Shown here one piece after another: positions 1 through 10,253 of a stretch of DNA of 64,000 nt. A program made the translations under genes and the position numbers. The stretch covers positions 4,278,001 through 4,342,000 of the forward strand of contig NZ_CP010523.2 of NCBI RefSeq assembly GCF_000828055.2, read 5' to 3'. The stretch comes from Klebsiella variicola. GTDB taxonomy: Bacteria > Pseudomonadota > Gammaproteobacteria > Enterobacterales > Enterobacteriaceae. The notes under the pieces were generated by a model, which ran no database searches, was not told the origin of the DNA, and saw only the letters and a list, made by a program, of their open reading frames with translations. How positions within the stretch are numbered: the first letter of the stretch is position 1; each line of letters opens with the position of its first letter.

Positions 1-21
1 GATTTCAAAAAGGAGAGCACC

Positions 22-1200
22 ATGTTAAACGGCCTGAAACCCTTATCCCGCTCCCTGCGTTGGGGCATGGTCGGCGGCGGGGGAACCAGTCAAATCGGCT
101 ACAGCCACCGCTGTGCGGCGCTGCGTGACAATGTTTATACCCTGCTGGCCGGCGCGCTTGACGTCGATGCCGAGCGCGGACGCGCGTTCGGCGAGCAACT
201 GGGCATCGCGCCGGAGCGCTGCTACGCCGACTACCAGACCCTGTTTCGTGAAGAGACGCAGCGCCCTGACGGCATCGAGGTCGTCTCGGTCACCACCCCG
301 AACAATACCCATTTCGCCATCACCAAAGCGGCGCTGGAAGCGGGCCTCCACGTCATCTGTGAAAAGCCCCTCTGCTTTAGCGCCGAAGAAGCACGCGAGC
401 TGGTGGACCTGAGCAAAAAACAGAACAAAATCGTCGGCGTCACCTACGGCTATGCCGGCTATCAGATGATCCAGCAGGCGCGGCAGATGATTGCCGATGG
501 ACTGCTCGGCGAGATCCGCATCGTCAATATGCAGTTCGCCCACGGCTTTCATAACCAGGCCGTCGAGCTGCAGGCTGAATCCACCCGCTGGCGCGTGACG
601 CCGAAGTTTGCCGGGCCCAGCTATGTGTTGGGCGATCTGGCCACCCATCCGCTGTTTGTCGCCGAAACCATGGCGCCGCAGCTCAATATCAAACGGCTGA
701 TGTGCTCCCGCCAGAGCTTTGTCCCCTCCCGCGCGCCGCTGGAAGATAACGCCTTTGTCCTGATGGAATATGACAACGGCGCGGTTGGCTCGATGTGGAC
801 CAGCGCGGTCAACAGCGGCGCCATGCACTCGCAAAAAGTGCGTATCGTCGGCGAAAAAGCGAGTATCGAATGGTGGGATGAGCATCCTAACCAGCTCAGC
901 TATGAGGTGCAGGGCGAGCCGGCGCGGATTCTGGAGCGCGGGATGCCCTACCTGTCGCCGAACGCGCTGGCGGATGACCGCATCGGCGGCGGCCATCCGG
1001 AAGGGCTATTCGAAGCCTGGGCCAACCTCTATCGCCGCTATGCGCAGGCGATTGACGCCACGGACCGTGACGATCGCGCTTTCCTGCAAGACTTCTGGTA
1101 TCCGGACGTTGAAGCCGGGCTGCACGGCGTCTATTGGGTCGAACAGTGCGTCAAATCGGCTGACGCTGGCAGCCAGTGGGTTGACTTTACTTTACCTTAA
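22..1200 (+). CDS. Gfo/Idh/MocA-family NAD(P)-dependent oxidoreductase
   Basis: This 392-residue protein belongs to the Gfo/Idh/MocA family, cytosolic enzymes that oxidise or reduce sugars, inositols and related polyols with NAD(P). A glycine-rich Rossmann start (VGGGG near residues 17-21) is followed by TTPNNTH (91-97) and the family EKP signature (114-116), whose Lys contacts cofactor and substrate. The rest is the C-terminal alpha/beta domain. The start is supported by AGGAG about eight bases upstream of ATG. The substrate cannot be told from sequence. It lies just before yajR, where E. coli K-12 has none, and may be the last gene of an operon entering from the left edge. A hairpin terminator follows. 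Confidence 0.88.
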   Translation: MLNGLKPLSRSLRWGMVGGGGTSQIGYSHRCAALRDNVYTLLAGALDVDAERGRAFGEQLGIAPERCYADYQTLFREETQRPDGIEVVSVTTPNNTHFAITKAALEAGLHVICEKPLCFSAEEARELVDLSKKQNKIVGVTYGYAGYQMIQQARQMIADGLLGEIRIVNMQFAHGFHNQAVELQAESTRWRVTPKFAGPSYVLGDLATHPLFVAETMAPQLNIKRLMCSRQSFVPSRAPLEDNAFVLMEYDNGAVGSMWTSAVNSGAMHSQKVRIVGEKASIEWWDEHPNQLSYEVQGEPARILERGMPYLSPNALADDRIGGGHPEGLFEAWANLYRRYAQAIDATDRDDRAFLQDFWYPDVEAGLHGVYWVEQCVKSADAGSQWVDFTLP

Positions 1201-1212
1201 TTTTTCCCCTCG

Positions 1213-1248
1213 CCAGTGGAGTCCCCCTCCACTGGTTTATTGATTTTT
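1213..1248 (+). terminator. Rho-independent terminator after the oxidoreductase gene
   Basis: A perfect 9-bp stem (1213-1221 with 1227-1235) has a 5-nt loop and is followed by a T-rich stretch ending at 1248. It separates the oxidoreductase gene from yajR. Confidence 0.75.
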
Positions 1249-1358
1249 ACCAACTTGTCTCATCGCGCAACAGCCCCGTAATATCTGTTAAACAAACATT
1301 TATTTACGCTTCTTACCCCCGCCGCTACACTAGGCGCAGTTTTTATATTGAGGTGGTA

Positions 1359-2723
1359 ATGAACGATAACAAAATGACGCCAGGGGAACTGCGCGCGACC
1401 TGGGGTTTGGGGACGGTATTCTCCCTGCGCATGCTTGGCATGTTTATGGTCCTGCCGGTTCTGACCACGTATGGCATGGCGTTGCAGGGCGCCAGTGAAG
1501 CGCTGATTGGCCTGGCGATCGGTATCTACGGCCTGGCGCAGGCGATTTTCCAAATCCCCTTCGGACTGTTATCTGACCGTATTGGCCGTAAGCCGCTGAT
1601 CGTCGGCGGCCTGCTCATCTTTGTACTCGGCAGCGTCATCGCCGCGCTCACCGACTCTATCTGGGGCATCATTCTTGGTCGCGCCCTGCAGGGCTCCGGC
1701 GCTATCGCCGCCGCGGTCATGGCTTTGCTGTCCGATCTCACTCGCGAACAGAACCGCACCAAAGCGATGGCCTTTATCGGCGTCAGCTTTGGCGTCACCT
1801 TCGCCATCGCCATGGTGCTGGGGCCGATTGTCACCCACCAGCTGGGTCTGCACGCCCTGTTCTGGATGATCGCCATTCTGGCGACCATCGGCATCCTGCT
1901 CACCCTGTGGGTGGTGCCCAACAGCCATAACCACGTGCTCAACCGCGAATCCGGGATGGTGAAGGGCTGCTTTAGCAAAGTACTGGTGGAACCACGCCTG
2001 CTGAAGCTCAACTTTGGCATCATGTGCCTGCACATCATGCTGATGTCGACCTTTGTCGCGCTGCCCGGCCAACTGGAGGCTGCTGGCTTTCCGGCCGCCG
2101 AGCACTGGAAGATTTACCTGGTCACCATGGTTATCTCGTTCATCTCGGTGGTGCCGTTTATCATCTATGCCGAAGTGAAGCGCAAAATGAAGCGCGTCTT
2201 CCTGCTCTGCGTCGCCATCCTGCTGATTGCGGAAATTGTCCTCTGGGGCGCTGGAGGCTACTTCTGGGAACTGGTGGCGGGCGTCCAGCTCTTCTTCCTG
2301 GCGTTTAACCTGCTGGAAGCGCTGCTGCCATCGTTAATTAGCAAGGAGTCGCCGGCGGGCTATAAAGGCACCGCAATGGGCGTCTACTCCACCAGCCAGT
2401 TCCTCGGCGTGGCGATTGGCGGCGCGCTTGGCGGCTGGGTCGATGGTTTCTTTGATTCGCAAACCGTGTTCTTGCTGGGCGCCCTGCTGGCAATGCTGTG
2501 GCTGCTGGTGGCCAGTACCATGAGCGAGCCGCCGTACGTCAGCAGCCTGCGGGTGGAGGTGCCGGATGGCGTGGTGGTCGACAGCGCGCTACAGACGCGT
2601 CTGCTGAACGCCAACGGGGTTCATCAGGCGCTGGTGGTGCCTGAGGAGCGCTCGGTGTATATCAAAATCGACAGCAAGGTCACCAACCGCTTCGAGATCG
2701 AGCAGCTCATCAAAGGGGTATAA
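1359..2723 (+). CDS. yajR: MFS transporter YajR
   Basis: This is the YajR orthologue, a 12-helix major facilitator superfamily inner-membrane protein of 454 residues, as in E. coli. The loop 2-3 signature SDRIGRKPL is present, and after the last helix comes a soluble ferredoxin-like YAM domain (about residues 388-454) that is the family hallmark. Its substrate is unknown; drug/proton antiport is presumed from the fold. ATG 1359 is chosen over the in-frame GTG at 1353 because GAGG lies five bases before the ATG and the protein then begins MNDNKMTPGE, like E. coli. It converges on yajQ across a shared terminator. Confidence 0.95.
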   Translation: MNDNKMTPGELRATWGLGTVFSLRMLGMFMVLPVLTTYGMALQGASEALIGLAIGIYGLAQAIFQIPFGLLSDRIGRKPLIVGGLLIFVLGSVIAALTDSIWGIILGRALQGSGAIAAAVMALLSDLTREQNRTKAMAFIGVSFGVTFAIAMVLGPIVTHQLGLHALFWMIAILATIGILLTLWVVPNSHNHVLNRESGMVKGCFSKVLVEPRLLKLNFGIMCLHIMLMSTFVALPGQLEAAGFPAAEHWKIYLVTMVISFISVVPFIIYAEVKRKMKRVFLLCVAILLIAEIVLWGAGGYFWELVAGVQLFFLAFNLLEALLPSLISKESPAGYKGTAMGVYSTSQFLGVAIGGALGGWVDGFFDSQTVFLLGALLAMLWLLVASTMSEPPYVSSLRVEVPDGVVVDSALQTRLLNANGVHQALVVPEERSVYIKIDSKVTNRFEIEQLIKGV

Positions 2724-2725
2724 AA

Positions 2726-2750
2726 AAAGCGGGGAATTCCCCGCTTTTTG
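2726..2750. terminator. Bidirectional terminator between yajR and yajQ
   Basis: A GC-rich stem with an AATT loop (2735-2738) is flanked by A and T runs on both sides, so it can end transcription of yajR rightward and yajQ leftward. Confidence 0.85.
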
Positions 2751-2765
2751 CTGTCTGCCGCCGCG

Positions 2766-3257
2766 TTAGTCGCGGAAGTTTTTGAACTGGAACGGCTGCC
2801 CCAGATCGCCGCCGCGCACCAGCGCCATCACCGACTGCAGATCGTCGCGGGACTTACCGGTCACGCGGATCTCTTCGCCCTGAATCTGCGCCTGCACTTT
2901 CAGCTTGCTGTCTTTGATCAGTTTGACGATCTTCTTCTGCACCGCGCTTTCAATGCCCTGCTTCAGCTTCGCTTCAACAAACCAGGTTTTACCGCTGTGC
3001 ACGATATCTTCCGGCACGTCGAGGGAGGTACCTTCAATGCCGCGCTTAAGCAGCTTAGCGCGCAGGATATCCAGCAGCTGGTTCACCTGGAAGTCAGACT
3101 CACTCAGCACCTTAATGGTTTTGTTGGCGTCGTTTAATTCAAAAGTGGCTTCAACGCCACGAAAATCAAAACGCGACTCGACTTCGCGGCTCGCGTTGTC
3201 CACCGCGTTACGGGCTTCCTGAAGATCAACTTCAGAGACAATATCGAAAGATGGCAT
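2766..3257 (-). CDS. yajQ: YajQ-family nucleotide-binding protein
   Basis: This 163-residue protein (UPF0234) is a two-domain ferredoxin-like cytosolic protein. Family members bind nucleotides, and in Xanthomonas and Pseudomonas homologues cyclic-di-GMP is the reported ligand. It begins [13 protein letters not shown] and ends PFQFKNFRD, close to E. coli over its whole length. A GGAGAGG ribosome site precedes the ATG at 3257. The frame stays open for a further 600 bases upstream, but those codons overlap panE on the other strand and are not believed. It is divergent from panE. Confidence 0.95.
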   Translation of the reverse strand: MPSFDIVSEVDLQEARNAVDNASREVESRFDFRGVEATFELNDANKTIKVLSESDFQVNQLLDILRAKLLKRGIEGTSLDVPEDIVHSGKTWFVEAKLKQGIESAVQKKIVKLIKDSKLKVQAQIQGEEIRVTGKSRDDLQSVMALVRGGDLGQPFQFKNFRD

Positions 3258-3474
3258 CTTTTCCTCTCCTTCCGTTTCTTTTGCGTTGCATAATACCTGC
3301 AACGCGGCATAACTCAACTTGTTATCCCGGAAGCTTAGCTGATTACGCAACGCTCGCGCTATTTCCCCGTGCTGCCCGACGACGCCGAATCCCCCTTTCC
3401 GTCCGACAATGCGAAAAGCGACGAGATAGACTTTAGCCATCAGCGCCTGGGGTAGCGGCAGATGAGGAGGAACA

Positions 3475-4386
3475 ATGAAAGTAACCGTACTGGGATGCGG
3501 TGCACTGGGACAACTATGGCTGACCGCGTTGTGCAAACAGGGACATGAAGTCCAGGGCTGGCTACGCGTACCGCAGCCATTCTGTAGCGTCAATGTCATT
3601 GAAACCGACGGCTCGGTGTTCAACGAGTCACTGACGGCCAACGACCCCGATTTTCTCGCCAGCAGCGAGCTGCTGATCGTCACCTTAAAGGCCTGGCAGG
3701 TGTCGAATGCGGTGAAGCACCTGGCCGGGATCCTGCCGGTCACTACGCCAATTGTGCTGGTGCATAACGGCATGGGCACCGTCGAGGAGCTGCGCGGCGT
3801 GAAACAGCCTTTGCTGCTGGCCTCCACCACCCAGGCAGCGCGTCGCGACGGGAATGTGATCATCCACGTCGCCCAGGGCACCACCCATATCGGTCCGGCG
3901 AAAAGCTACGAGGAGGACTACAGCTATCTCGCGGAAGTCCTGCAAAGCGTACTGCCGGATGTCGCCTGGCACAACCATATCTACTCGGCCACCTGGCGCA
4001 AGCTGGCGGTAAACTGCGTCATTAATCCTCTGACCGCCCTCAAAGGATGTAAAAACGGCGATTTGCGCCACTATCCGCAGGAGGTTGCCGCCATTTGCCA
4101 GGAAGTGGCGGCGGTGATGGAGCGCGAAGGTATTCATACCTCGGCGGAAAACCTGCTATTTTATGTCGAACAGGTGATTGAAAGTACGGCAGAAAATATC
4201 TCATCCATGCTGCAGGACATCCGCGCCCAGCGGCACACGGAGATCGACTATATCACCGGTTTTCTGCTCAACCGCGCCCGCGCCCACGGCGTTGCCGTAC
4301 CGGAAAACGCCCGCTTATTTGAATTGATCAAGCGTAAGGAGAATGAATATGAGCGCGTCGGCACTGATTTGCCTCGCCCCTGGTAG
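3475..4386 (+). CDS. panE: 2-dehydropantoate 2-reductase
   Basis: PanE reduces ketopantoate to pantoate with NADPH in pantothenate/CoA synthesis. The 303-residue protein has the nucleotide-binding GCGALG at 7-12, the catalytic Lys176 in a WRKLAVN context with Asn180, and Glu256 near the C-terminus, the numbering known from E. coli. AGGAGG lies just before the ATG. The downstream yajL start lies inside panE (38-bp overlap), so the two are co-transcribed and probably translationally coupled. Confidence 0.97.
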   Translation: MKVTVLGCGALGQLWLTALCKQGHEVQGWLRVPQPFCSVNVIETDGSVFNESLTANDPDFLASSELLIVTLKAWQVSNAVKHLAGILPVTTPIVLVHNGMGTVEELRGVKQPLLLASTTQAARRDGNVIIHVAQGTTHIGPAKSYEEDYSYLAEVLQSVLPDVAWHNHIYSATWRKLAVNCVINPLTALKGCKNGDLRHYPQEVAAICQEVAAVMEREGIHTSAENLLFYVEQVIESTAENISSMLQDIRAQRHTEIDYITGFLLNRARAHGVAVPENARLFELIKRKENEYERVGTDLPRPW

Positions 4387-4942
4387 CGAAGAGACCGAAG
4401 CGGTCACCACTATCGATCTGCTGGTCCGCGGCGGAGTGAAGGTAACCACCGCCAGCGTCGCCAGCGACGGCGGCCTGACCATCGTCTGCTCGCGCGGCGT
4501 CAAACTGCTGGCGGATGCGCCGCTGGTCGAGGTGGCCGATGGTGATTTCGATATCATCGTCCTCCCGGGCGGCATCAAGGGCGCAGAGTGCTTCCGCGAC
4601 AGCCCGCTGTTGGTGGAAACCGTCCGACAGTTCCACCTCTCAGGCCGCATTGTGGCCGCCATCTGCGCCGCCCCGGCGACCGTGCTGGTGCCCCATCAGC
4701 TGTTCCCAATCGGTAACATGACCGGTTTTCCGGCGCTGAAGGAACATATCCCCGCCGATCAGTGGCAGGATAAACGGGTGGTCTGGGATCCACGGGTGAA
4801 TCTGTTAACCAGCCAGGGACCGGGGACATCAATTGATTTCGCCCTGAAAATGATTGACCTGTTGGTGGGTCGCGAGAAAGCGTATGAGGTCGCCTCGCAG
4901 CTGGTAATGGCCGCCGGCATCTATAATTACTACGAAGCCTGA
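4349..4942 (+). CDS. yajL: Protein deglycase / chaperone YajL (DJ-1 family)
   Basis: YajL is the bacterial DJ-1/PfpI-family protein linked to oxidative-stress protection, with chaperone and deglycase activity reported for E. coli. The nucleophile elbow AAICAAPA places the reactive cysteine at residue 106, the E. coli position. Two ATGs are close: at 4343 the AAGGAG is one base away, while at 4349 it is seven bases away and gives [15 protein letters not shown] like E. coli, so 4349 is used (197 aa). It overlaps the end of panE. Confidence 0.95.
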   Translation: MSASALICLAPGSEETEAVTTIDLLVRGGVKVTTASVASDGGLTIVCSRGVKLLADAPLVEVADGDFDIIVLPGGIKGAECFRDSPLLVETVRQFHLSGRIVAAICAAPATVLVPHQLFPIGNMTGFPALKEHIPADQWQDKRVVWDPRVNLLTSQGPGTSIDFALKMIDLLVGREKAYEVASQLVMAAGIYNYYEA

Positions 4943-4992
4943 TAGCCGGTCCGCGCCGCGGACTGGCTCCCCTTTTCCTGAGGAGTCGTAGC

Positions 4993-5469
4993 ATGTCCCG
5001 TAGCGCAACCGATTCTCGCGATCTTGTCATCAGCCGCCTGCTCAGCGCGCCAGCCTCTGCCCTGTGGCGCGCGTGGGCCGACCCGGCATTACTCAAAACC
5101 TGGTGGTGCCCGAAGCCCTGGTCTACTGAGGTGCTGGCCTTTGATTTTCGCTCTGGCGGGGCTTTTCATACCGTGATGCACGGCCCTGACGGTGAACGCA
5201 GCGATAATCCCGGCTGTTTTCTTGCGGTCATCCCGCAACAAAAAATCGTCATGACCTCGATGCTGACGGCGGATTATCGCCCTGCGGTTTCTCCCTTCGC
5301 CATGACGGCCATCATCACCTTTGCCGACGAAAAAGACGGATGTCGCTATACGGCCACGGTGCTGCATGCGGATGATGAAACTCGCGAGCAGCATGAGCAG
5401 ATGGGATTTTTTGAGGGCTGGAATATCGTCATCGATCAGCTGAATGACCTGGCGATGACCCTGCGCTAA
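4993..5469 (+). CDS. SRPBCC (AHSA1-like) domain protein
   Basis: This 158-residue single-domain protein has the START/AHSA1 helix-grip fold. N-terminal RLLSAPASALWRAWADPALLKTW is the typical helix and WW-containing entry, and FFEGWNIVIDQL is the typical C-terminal long helix. Such proteins bind small hydrophobic ligands; no specific role can be read here. GAGGAG precedes the ATG by about eight bases. It sits 50 bases after yajL and before a terminator, so it may be read through from panE-yajL. E. coli K-12 has no gene here. Confidence 0.85.
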   Translation: MSRSATDSRDLVISRLLSAPASALWRAWADPALLKTWWCPKPWSTEVLAFDFRSGGAFHTVMHGPDGERSDNPGCFLAVIPQQKIVMTSMLTADYRPAVSPFAMTAIITFADEKDGCRYTATVLHADDETREQHEQMGFFEGWNIVIDQLNDLAMTLR

Positions 5470-5489
5470 TGCGCTGGCCCGGAGATGAC

Positions 5490-5520
5490 AAAAGGCCTTC
5501 CATCGGGGAAGGCCTTTTTC
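5490..5520. terminator. Bidirectional terminator between the SRPBCC gene and thiI
   Basis: The arms AAAAGGCCTTCC and GGAAGGCCTTTTT form a strong stem with a short loop, flanked by A and T runs. It serves the rightward SRPBCC gene and the leftward thiI. Confidence 0.85.
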
Positions 5521-5538
5521 AATATGGATGGCAACCCG

Positions 5539-6987
5539 TTACGGGCGATAAACTTTCACGTTGCTGAAGCCCTGCTCGCGCAGATAGAGCGCCTGCAGAC
5601 GGCTCATCACCCCGCGCTCGCACCACAGCAGCCAGGTTTTGCTCTGATCAAGATCGCCAAATTTGGTGCTCAGCTTGTAGAACGGCAGCGAAACGACCTC
5701 AACGCCCTCGACCTTCAGCGGCTTGTCTTCCTGCTCGTCAATGGAGCGGATGTCAAGGATCGCGTCGTTAGCGCCAAAGCCGGTCACGGTTTCCACTTCA
5801 ACCACGGCGGCTTCCGTCTGCTGGGCAATATCGCGAATGTCGATATTGCTCGCCTCTTCCACCACTTTATCGAGGATGCTGAAATCGAAGTGTTCTTCCT
5901 CCGCTTCAATCTTCGCCTTCACCGCCTTCACGGTCGGGCTCTTCGAGATCACGCCACAGTATTCCGGCATGGTGCGGGCGAAATCTTCCGTGCCGATCTC
6001 ACGCGCCAGGTCGATGATGTGCTCTTTATCGTGCGAAATCAGCGGACGCAGGATCAGAGTATCGGAGACGTTGTCGATCAGGCGCAGGTTAGTGAGGGTC
6101 TGACTGGAAACCTGGCCCAGCGCTTCGCCGGTGACCAGCGCCTGCACGCCGTAGCGTTCCGCGACTTTTGACGCAGCGCGGACCATCATGCGCTTGAGCA
6201 CGACACCCATCTGACCATCGTCCACTTTTTCAAGGATTTCGCCGACCACGGGCTCAAAGTTAATCGCCACAAAGCGAACGCGGTGCGAACTGCCGAAGCG
6301 GTTCCACAGGTAATGTGCGACCTGGCGAACGCCAATCTCGTGGGCGGCGCCGCCAAGGTTAAAGAAGCAGTAGTGCACGCGGCAGCCGCGGCGCATCAGC
6401 ATATAGCTGGAAACGCCGGAGTCAAAGCCGCCGGAGATCAGCGACAGCACATCTTCCTGGGTGCCGATCGGGAAGCCGCCGATGCCTTCATAGCGGCCTT
6501 TCACCAGCAGCAGGCGATCGTTTTCAATCTCGAGATTGACGGTGACGTCCGGGTCGGTCAGCTTCACGCGCGCCGTTTCAATATGCTGATTCAGACCGCC
6601 GCCGACGTAGCGTTCCACCTCAATGGAGGTGAATTCATGTTTGCCGCGACGCTTCACACGCACGCAGAAGGTTTTGCCTTCCAGCGCCTCGCGCCACAGC
6701 GGCAGCGTCTTTTCAAAAATATCGTGCAGCGAGGTGAACGGTACGTCTTCGACTTCCAGAATATGGTGGATGCCGGGGATACGGGTCAGCGCATCGCGAA
6801 TAGCCGGGCGCTGATTTTCATCTTTCGCGCGAACTTCGATATGATCCCAATGACGGACGACGGCCAGCGTCTCGTCATAGTTTTTGAGAACGTTACGAAT
6901 GTTCCCGGTTAAGATTTTAATGAAGCGCAACCGCACAGATTGGCTTTTGATGGTGATTTCCGGGAACAATTTAATGATAAACTTCAT
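5539..6987 (-). CDS. thiI: tRNA uracil 4-sulfurtransferase / thiamin thiazole sulfur carrier ThiI
   Basis: ThiI transfers persulfide sulfur from IscS to make 4-thiouridine at tRNA position 8, and to ThiS for the thiamin thiazole. The 482-residue protein has the N-terminal ferredoxin-like and THUMP domains, the PP-loop SGGFDS at 185-190, and a C-terminal rhodanese domain with the persulfide cysteine at 456 (LLWCERG). Cys in MPEYCGVIS (near 344) is the disulfide partner. All functional residues are intact. No strong Shine-Dalgarno precedes the ATG. Confidence 0.97.
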   Translation of the reverse strand: MKFIIKLFPEITIKSQSVRLRFIKILTGNIRNVLKNYDETLAVVRHWDHIEVRAKDENQRPAIRDALTRIPGIHHILEVEDVPFTSLHDIFEKTLPLWREALEGKTFCVRVKRRGKHEFTSIEVERYVGGGLNQHIETARVKLTDPDVTVNLEIENDRLLLVKGRYEGIGGFPIGTQEDVLSLISGGFDSGVSSYMLMRRGCRVHYCFFNLGGAAHEIGVRQVAHYLWNRFGSSHRVRFVAINFEPVVGEILEKVDDGQMGVVLKRMMVRAASKVAERYGVQALVTGEALGQVSSQTLTNLRLIDNVSDTLILRPLISHDKEHIIDLAREIGTEDFARTMPEYCGVISKSPTVKAVKAKIEAEEEHFDFSILDKVVEEASNIDIRDIAQQTEAAVVEVETVTGFGANDAILDIRSIDEQEDKPLKVEGVEVVSLPFYKLSTKFGDLDQSKTWLLWCERGVMSRLQALYLREQGFSNVKVYRP

Positions 6988-7097
6988 GGCGACAATAGTT
7001 CGTTGGCAAGCCCGACGGGGCTATAAGCAAAAGTTGTAAAGCAGCGCACACCGGTGCCTGCATCCTGGGCGCGGAGTATATCACCATTGCGCGTTAT

Positions 7098-7125
7098 TTG
7101 CTTACACGCGTGACTTCGTTACCAT
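7098..7125 (+). promoter_or_regulatory. Possible promoter for xseB-ispA-dxs
   Basis: TTGCTT (7098-7103) and TACCAT (7120-7125) are 16 bp apart, 43 bases before the xseB start. The match is only moderate. Confidence 0.3.
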
Positions 7126-7168
7126 ACCCGGTATTGCCGTCGCGACATAACAAGAGTCTACATTCACT

Positions 7169-7411
7169 ATGCCAAAGAAAAATGAGGCCCCGGCCAGCTT
7201 TGAAACTGCTCTGGGCGAACTGGAGCAGATCGTTAACCGTCTGGAAAGCGGCGATTTGCCGTTAGAGGAAGCGCTAAGCGAATTTGAGCGCGGCGTACAG
7301 CTGGCGCGCCAGGGGCAAAGTCAGCTGCAGAAGGCCGAACAGCGCGTGCAGATCCTGCTGGCGGATAGTGAAGATTCCCCGACCACGCCTTTTACGCCGG
7401 ACGCTGAATAA
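7169..7411 (+). CDS. xseB: Exodeoxyribonuclease VII small subunit
   Basis: This 80-residue protein is the small subunit of exonuclease VII, which with XseA degrades single-stranded DNA. The conserved core [34 protein letters not shown] is seen over residues 10-43, followed by a short acidic tail. The ispA start is two bases after its stop, so xseB-ispA-dxs form one operon, as in E. coli. Confidence 0.97.
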   Translation: MPKKNEAPASFETALGELEQIVNRLESGDLPLEEALSEFERGVQLARQGQSQLQKAEQRVQILLADSEDSPTTPFTPDAE

Positions 7412-7412
7412 A

Positions 7413-8312
7413 ATGGATTTCCCGCAACAATTGCAGGCCTGTGTGGAACAGGCTAATGGGGCATTGCGCCGTTTTATCGCGCCGCAGCCCTTTCAGAACA
7501 CTCCGCTGGTGGAAGCGATGCATTATGGCGCACTCTTAGGCGGTAAACGCCTGCGCCCCTTCCTTGTCTATGCCACCGGCGCGATGTTCGGCGTCAGCCG
7601 CGCCACGCTCGATGCCCCCGCCGCGGCGGTCGAATGTATTCATGCTTATTCCCTGATGCATGATGATTTGCCGGCGATGGATGATGACGATCTGCGTCGC
7701 GGACTGCCGACCTGTCATATTAAATTTGGCGAAGCCAACGCAATTCTTGCGGGAGATGCCCTGCAAACGCTGGCGTTCTCTATACTGAGTGATGCGCCGA
7801 TGGCCGACGTCTCTGATCGGGACCGGCTGGCGATGGTCTCCGAACTGGCGCAGGCCAGCGGCGTGGCGGGTATGTGCGGCGGCCAGGCGCTGGATCTGGA
7901 GGCGGAAGGACAGCAGGTGGATCTGCAGGCGCTGGAGCGTATCCATCGCCACAAAACGGGGGCGTTGATCCGCGCCGCCGTCCGGATGGGGGCGCTGAGC
8001 GCCGGCGAACGCGGCCGCGCTGCCCTGCCCGCGCTGGATCGCTATGCGGAAAATATCGGTCTTGCCTTCCAGGTCCAGGATGACATTCTCGACGTGGTAG
8101 GGGATACTGCGACCCTTGGCAAACGTCAGGGTGCCGACCAGCAATTGGGTAAAAGCACCTATCCCGCCCTCCTGGGTCTTGAGCAAGCCCGGAAGAAAGC
8201 GCACGACCTGATCGCTGATGCCCGCCGGTCGTTAGATGAGCTGGCCGCACAATCTCTGGATACTTCGGCACTGGAAGCGCTCGCGAATTACATTATTCAG
8301 CGCGATAAATAA
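7413..8312 (+). CDS. ispA: (2E,6E)-farnesyl diphosphate synthase
   Basis: IspA condenses DMAPP/GPP with IPP to make farnesyl diphosphate for quinones, undecaprenyl phosphate and heme O. The protein has 299 residues, as in E. coli. The first aspartate-rich motif is HDDLPAMDDDD (residues 83-93), the second DDILD near 225, and GGKRLRP (43-49) binds diphosphate. The in-frame reading continues upstream through xseB, but ATG 7413 directly after the xseB stop gives the family N-terminus. It is the middle gene of xseB-ispA-dxs. Confidence 0.97.
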   Translation: MDFPQQLQACVEQANGALRRFIAPQPFQNTPLVEAMHYGALLGGKRLRPFLVYATGAMFGVSRATLDAPAAAVECIHAYSLMHDDLPAMDDDDLRRGLPTCHIKFGEANAILAGDALQTLAFSILSDAPMADVSDRDRLAMVSELAQASGVAGMCGGQALDLEAEGQQVDLQALERIHRHKTGALIRAAVRMGALSAGERGRAALPALDRYAENIGLAFQVQDDILDVVGDTATLGKRQGADQQLGKSTYPALLGLEQARKKAHDLIADARRSLDELAAQSLDTSALEALANYIIQRDK

Positions 8313-8330
8313 ACAATAAATGAGTCTCTG

Positions 8331-10193
8331 ATGAGTTTTGATATTGCCAAATACCCGACCCTGGCGCTGGTAGATTCCACCCAGGAGTTGCGCCTGTTGC
8401 CAAAAGAGAGCCTGCCGAAGCTGTGTGATGAGCTGCGGCGCTATCTGCTGGACAGCGTCAGCCGCTCCAGCGGTCACTTTGCCTCTGGCCTCGGCACGGT
8501 GGAACTGACCGTGGCGCTGCACTACGTGTATAACACGCCGTTCGATCGCCTGATCTGGGACGTCGGCCATCAGGCCTACCCGCATAAAATTCTGACCGGC
8601 CGCCGGGACAAAATCGGCACCATTCGCCAGAAAGGCGGCCTGCACCCCTTCCCGTGGCGCGGTGAAAGCGAGTATGACGTGCTGAGCGTCGGCCACTCCT
8701 CGACCTCCATTTCAGCCGGTATCGGGGTGGCTATCGCCGCCGCGAAAGAGGATAAGCAGCGGCGCGCAGTGTGCGTGATTGGCGACGGGGCGATCACCGC
8801 CGGCATGGCGTTTGAAGCGATGAACCACGCCGGGGATATCAAACCCGACCTGCTGGTGGTGCTGAATGACAATGAAATGTCGATTTCCGAGAACGTTGGC
8901 GCGCTGAACAATCATCTGGCGCAGCTGCTCTCCGGCAAGCTCTACTCCACCCTGCGCGAAGGGGGTAAAAAGGTCTTCTCCGGGGTGCCGCCGATTAAAG
9001 AGCTGCTTAAACGAACCGAAGAACATATCAAAGGGATGGTGGTGCCGGGCACGCTGTTTGAAGAGCTGGGCTTTAACTACATCGGGCCGGTCGATGGCCA
9101 CGATGTGCTCGGTCTGGTCAGCACGCTGAAGAACATGCGCGACCTGAAAGGCCCGCAGTTCCTGCATATTATGACCAAAAAGGGCCGCGGCTATGAGCCT
9201 GCCGAGAAAGACCCGATCACCTTCCATGCGGTGCCAAAATTCGACCATACCAGCGGCGTACTGCCCAAAAGCAGCGGCGGTCTCCCTTCCTACTCGAAAA
9301 TCTTCGGCGACTGGCTGTGCGAAACGGCGGCCAAAGACAGCAAGCTGATGGCGATCACGCCGGCGATGCGCGAAGGTTCAGGGATGGTGGAGTTTTCGAA
9401 GAAATTCCCCGATCAGTACTTTGACGTCGCCATTGCCGAGCAGCATGCGGTCACCTTCGCCGCCGGGCTGGCGATTGGCGACTACAAGCCGGTGGTGGCG
9501 ATCTACTCCACCTTCCTGCAGCGAGCCTACGATCAGGTGATCCACGATGTGGCTATCCAGAAGCTGCCGGTGCTGTTTGCTATCGACCGCGCCGGGATTG
9601 TCGGCGCAGACGGCCAGACGCATCAGGGAGCGTTCGATCTCTCCTTCCTGCGCTGTATTCCGGATATGGTGGTGATGACCCCGAGCGATGAAAATGAATG
9701 TCGCCAGATGCTGCATACCGGCTACCATTACAGCGACGGCCCCTGCGCCGTGCGCTATCCGCGCGGTAGCGGCACCGGCGCGACGCTCGAGCCGCTGGCA
9801 TCGCTGCCGATCGGCAAAGGGATGGTGAAACGTCAGGGCGAGAAAATAGCGATCCTCAACTTTGGCACCCTGCTGCCGGAAGCCGCGGCGGTAGCGGATA
9901 AACTCAACGCGACCCTCGTGGATATGCGCTTTGTGAAGCCGCTGGATACGGCGCTGATCCTGCAGCTGGCCGGCGAACACGACGCGCTGGTGACGCTGGA
10001 AGAGAACGCCATCATGGGCGGCGCCGGCAGCGGCGTGAACGAAGTGCTGATGGCCCATCGCCGGGCGGTACCGGTGCTCAATATTGGCCTGCCGGATTAT
10101 TTTATTCCTCAGGGCACTCAGGAAGAGATCCGCGCCGACCTCGGCCTTGATGCCGCCGGTATTGAAGCCAAAATCCGCGACTGGCTGGCATAA
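8331..10193 (+). CDS. dxs: 1-deoxy-D-xylulose-5-phosphate synthase
   Basis: DXS joins pyruvate and glyceraldehyde-3-phosphate in a thiamin-diphosphate reaction, the first step of the MEP isoprenoid pathway and the source of DXP for thiamin and pyridoxal. The 620-residue length equals E. coli. The ThDP motif GDGAITAG (151-158) through LNDNEMS (178-184) is intact, as are the DRAG and [11 protein letters not shown] segments of the pyrimidine domain. It is the last gene of xseB-ispA-dxs, with an 18-base gap after ispA. Confidence 0.98.
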   Translation: MSFDIAKYPTLALVDSTQELRLLPKESLPKLCDELRRYLLDSVSRSSGHFASGLGTVELTVALHYVYNTPFDRLIWDVGHQAYPHKILTGRRDKIGTIRQKGGLHPFPWRGESEYDVLSVGHSSTSISAGIGVAIAAAKEDKQRRAVCVIGDGAITAGMAFEAMNHAGDIKPDLLVVLNDNEMSISENVGALNNHLAQLLSGKLYSTLREGGKKVFSGVPPIKELLKRTEEHIKGMVVPGTLFEELGFNYIGPVDGHDVLGLVSTLKNMRDLKGPQFLHIMTKKGRGYEPAEKDPITFHAVPKFDHTSGVLPKSSGGLPSYSKIFGDWLCETAAKDSKLMAITPAMREGSGMVEFSKKFPDQYFDVAIAEQHAVTFAAGLAIGDYKPVVAIYSTFLQRAYDQVIHDVAIQKLPVLFAIDRAGIVGADGQTHQGAFDLSFLRCIPDMVVMTPSDENECRQMLHTGYHYSDGPCAVRYPRGSGTGATLEPLASLPIGKGMVKRQGEKIAILNFGTLLPEAAAVADKLNATLVDMRFVKPLDTALILQLAGEHDALVTLEENAIMGGAGSGVNEVLMAHRRAVPVLNIGLPDYFIPQGTQEEIRADLGLDAAGIEAKIRDWLA

Positions 10194-10203
10194 TTGCCCC
10201 TTC

Positions 10204-10249
10204 CGCTCCTGCTATGCTTAAGGGATACCCTTGATGAATAGCAGGAGCG
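10204..10249 (+). promoter_or_regulatory. Hairpin covering the yajO ribosome binding site
   Basis: A perfect 12-bp inverted repeat (10204-10215 with 10238-10249) encloses a second small hairpin (AAGGG at 10220-10224, CCCTT at 10228-10232). The right arm contains the AGGAG that would be the yajO Shine-Dalgarno. There is no T run, so it is not a standard dxs terminator; control of yajO translation is an inference. Confidence 0.5.
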
Positions 10250-10253
10250 CACT

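Noticed and set aside
43-996. Long open frame on the minus strand opposite the first oxidoreductase gene
   Set aside because: It mirrors the codon structure of the Gfo/Idh/MocA gene, has no domain and no ribosome site. GC-rich coding DNA often leaves such open antisense frames.
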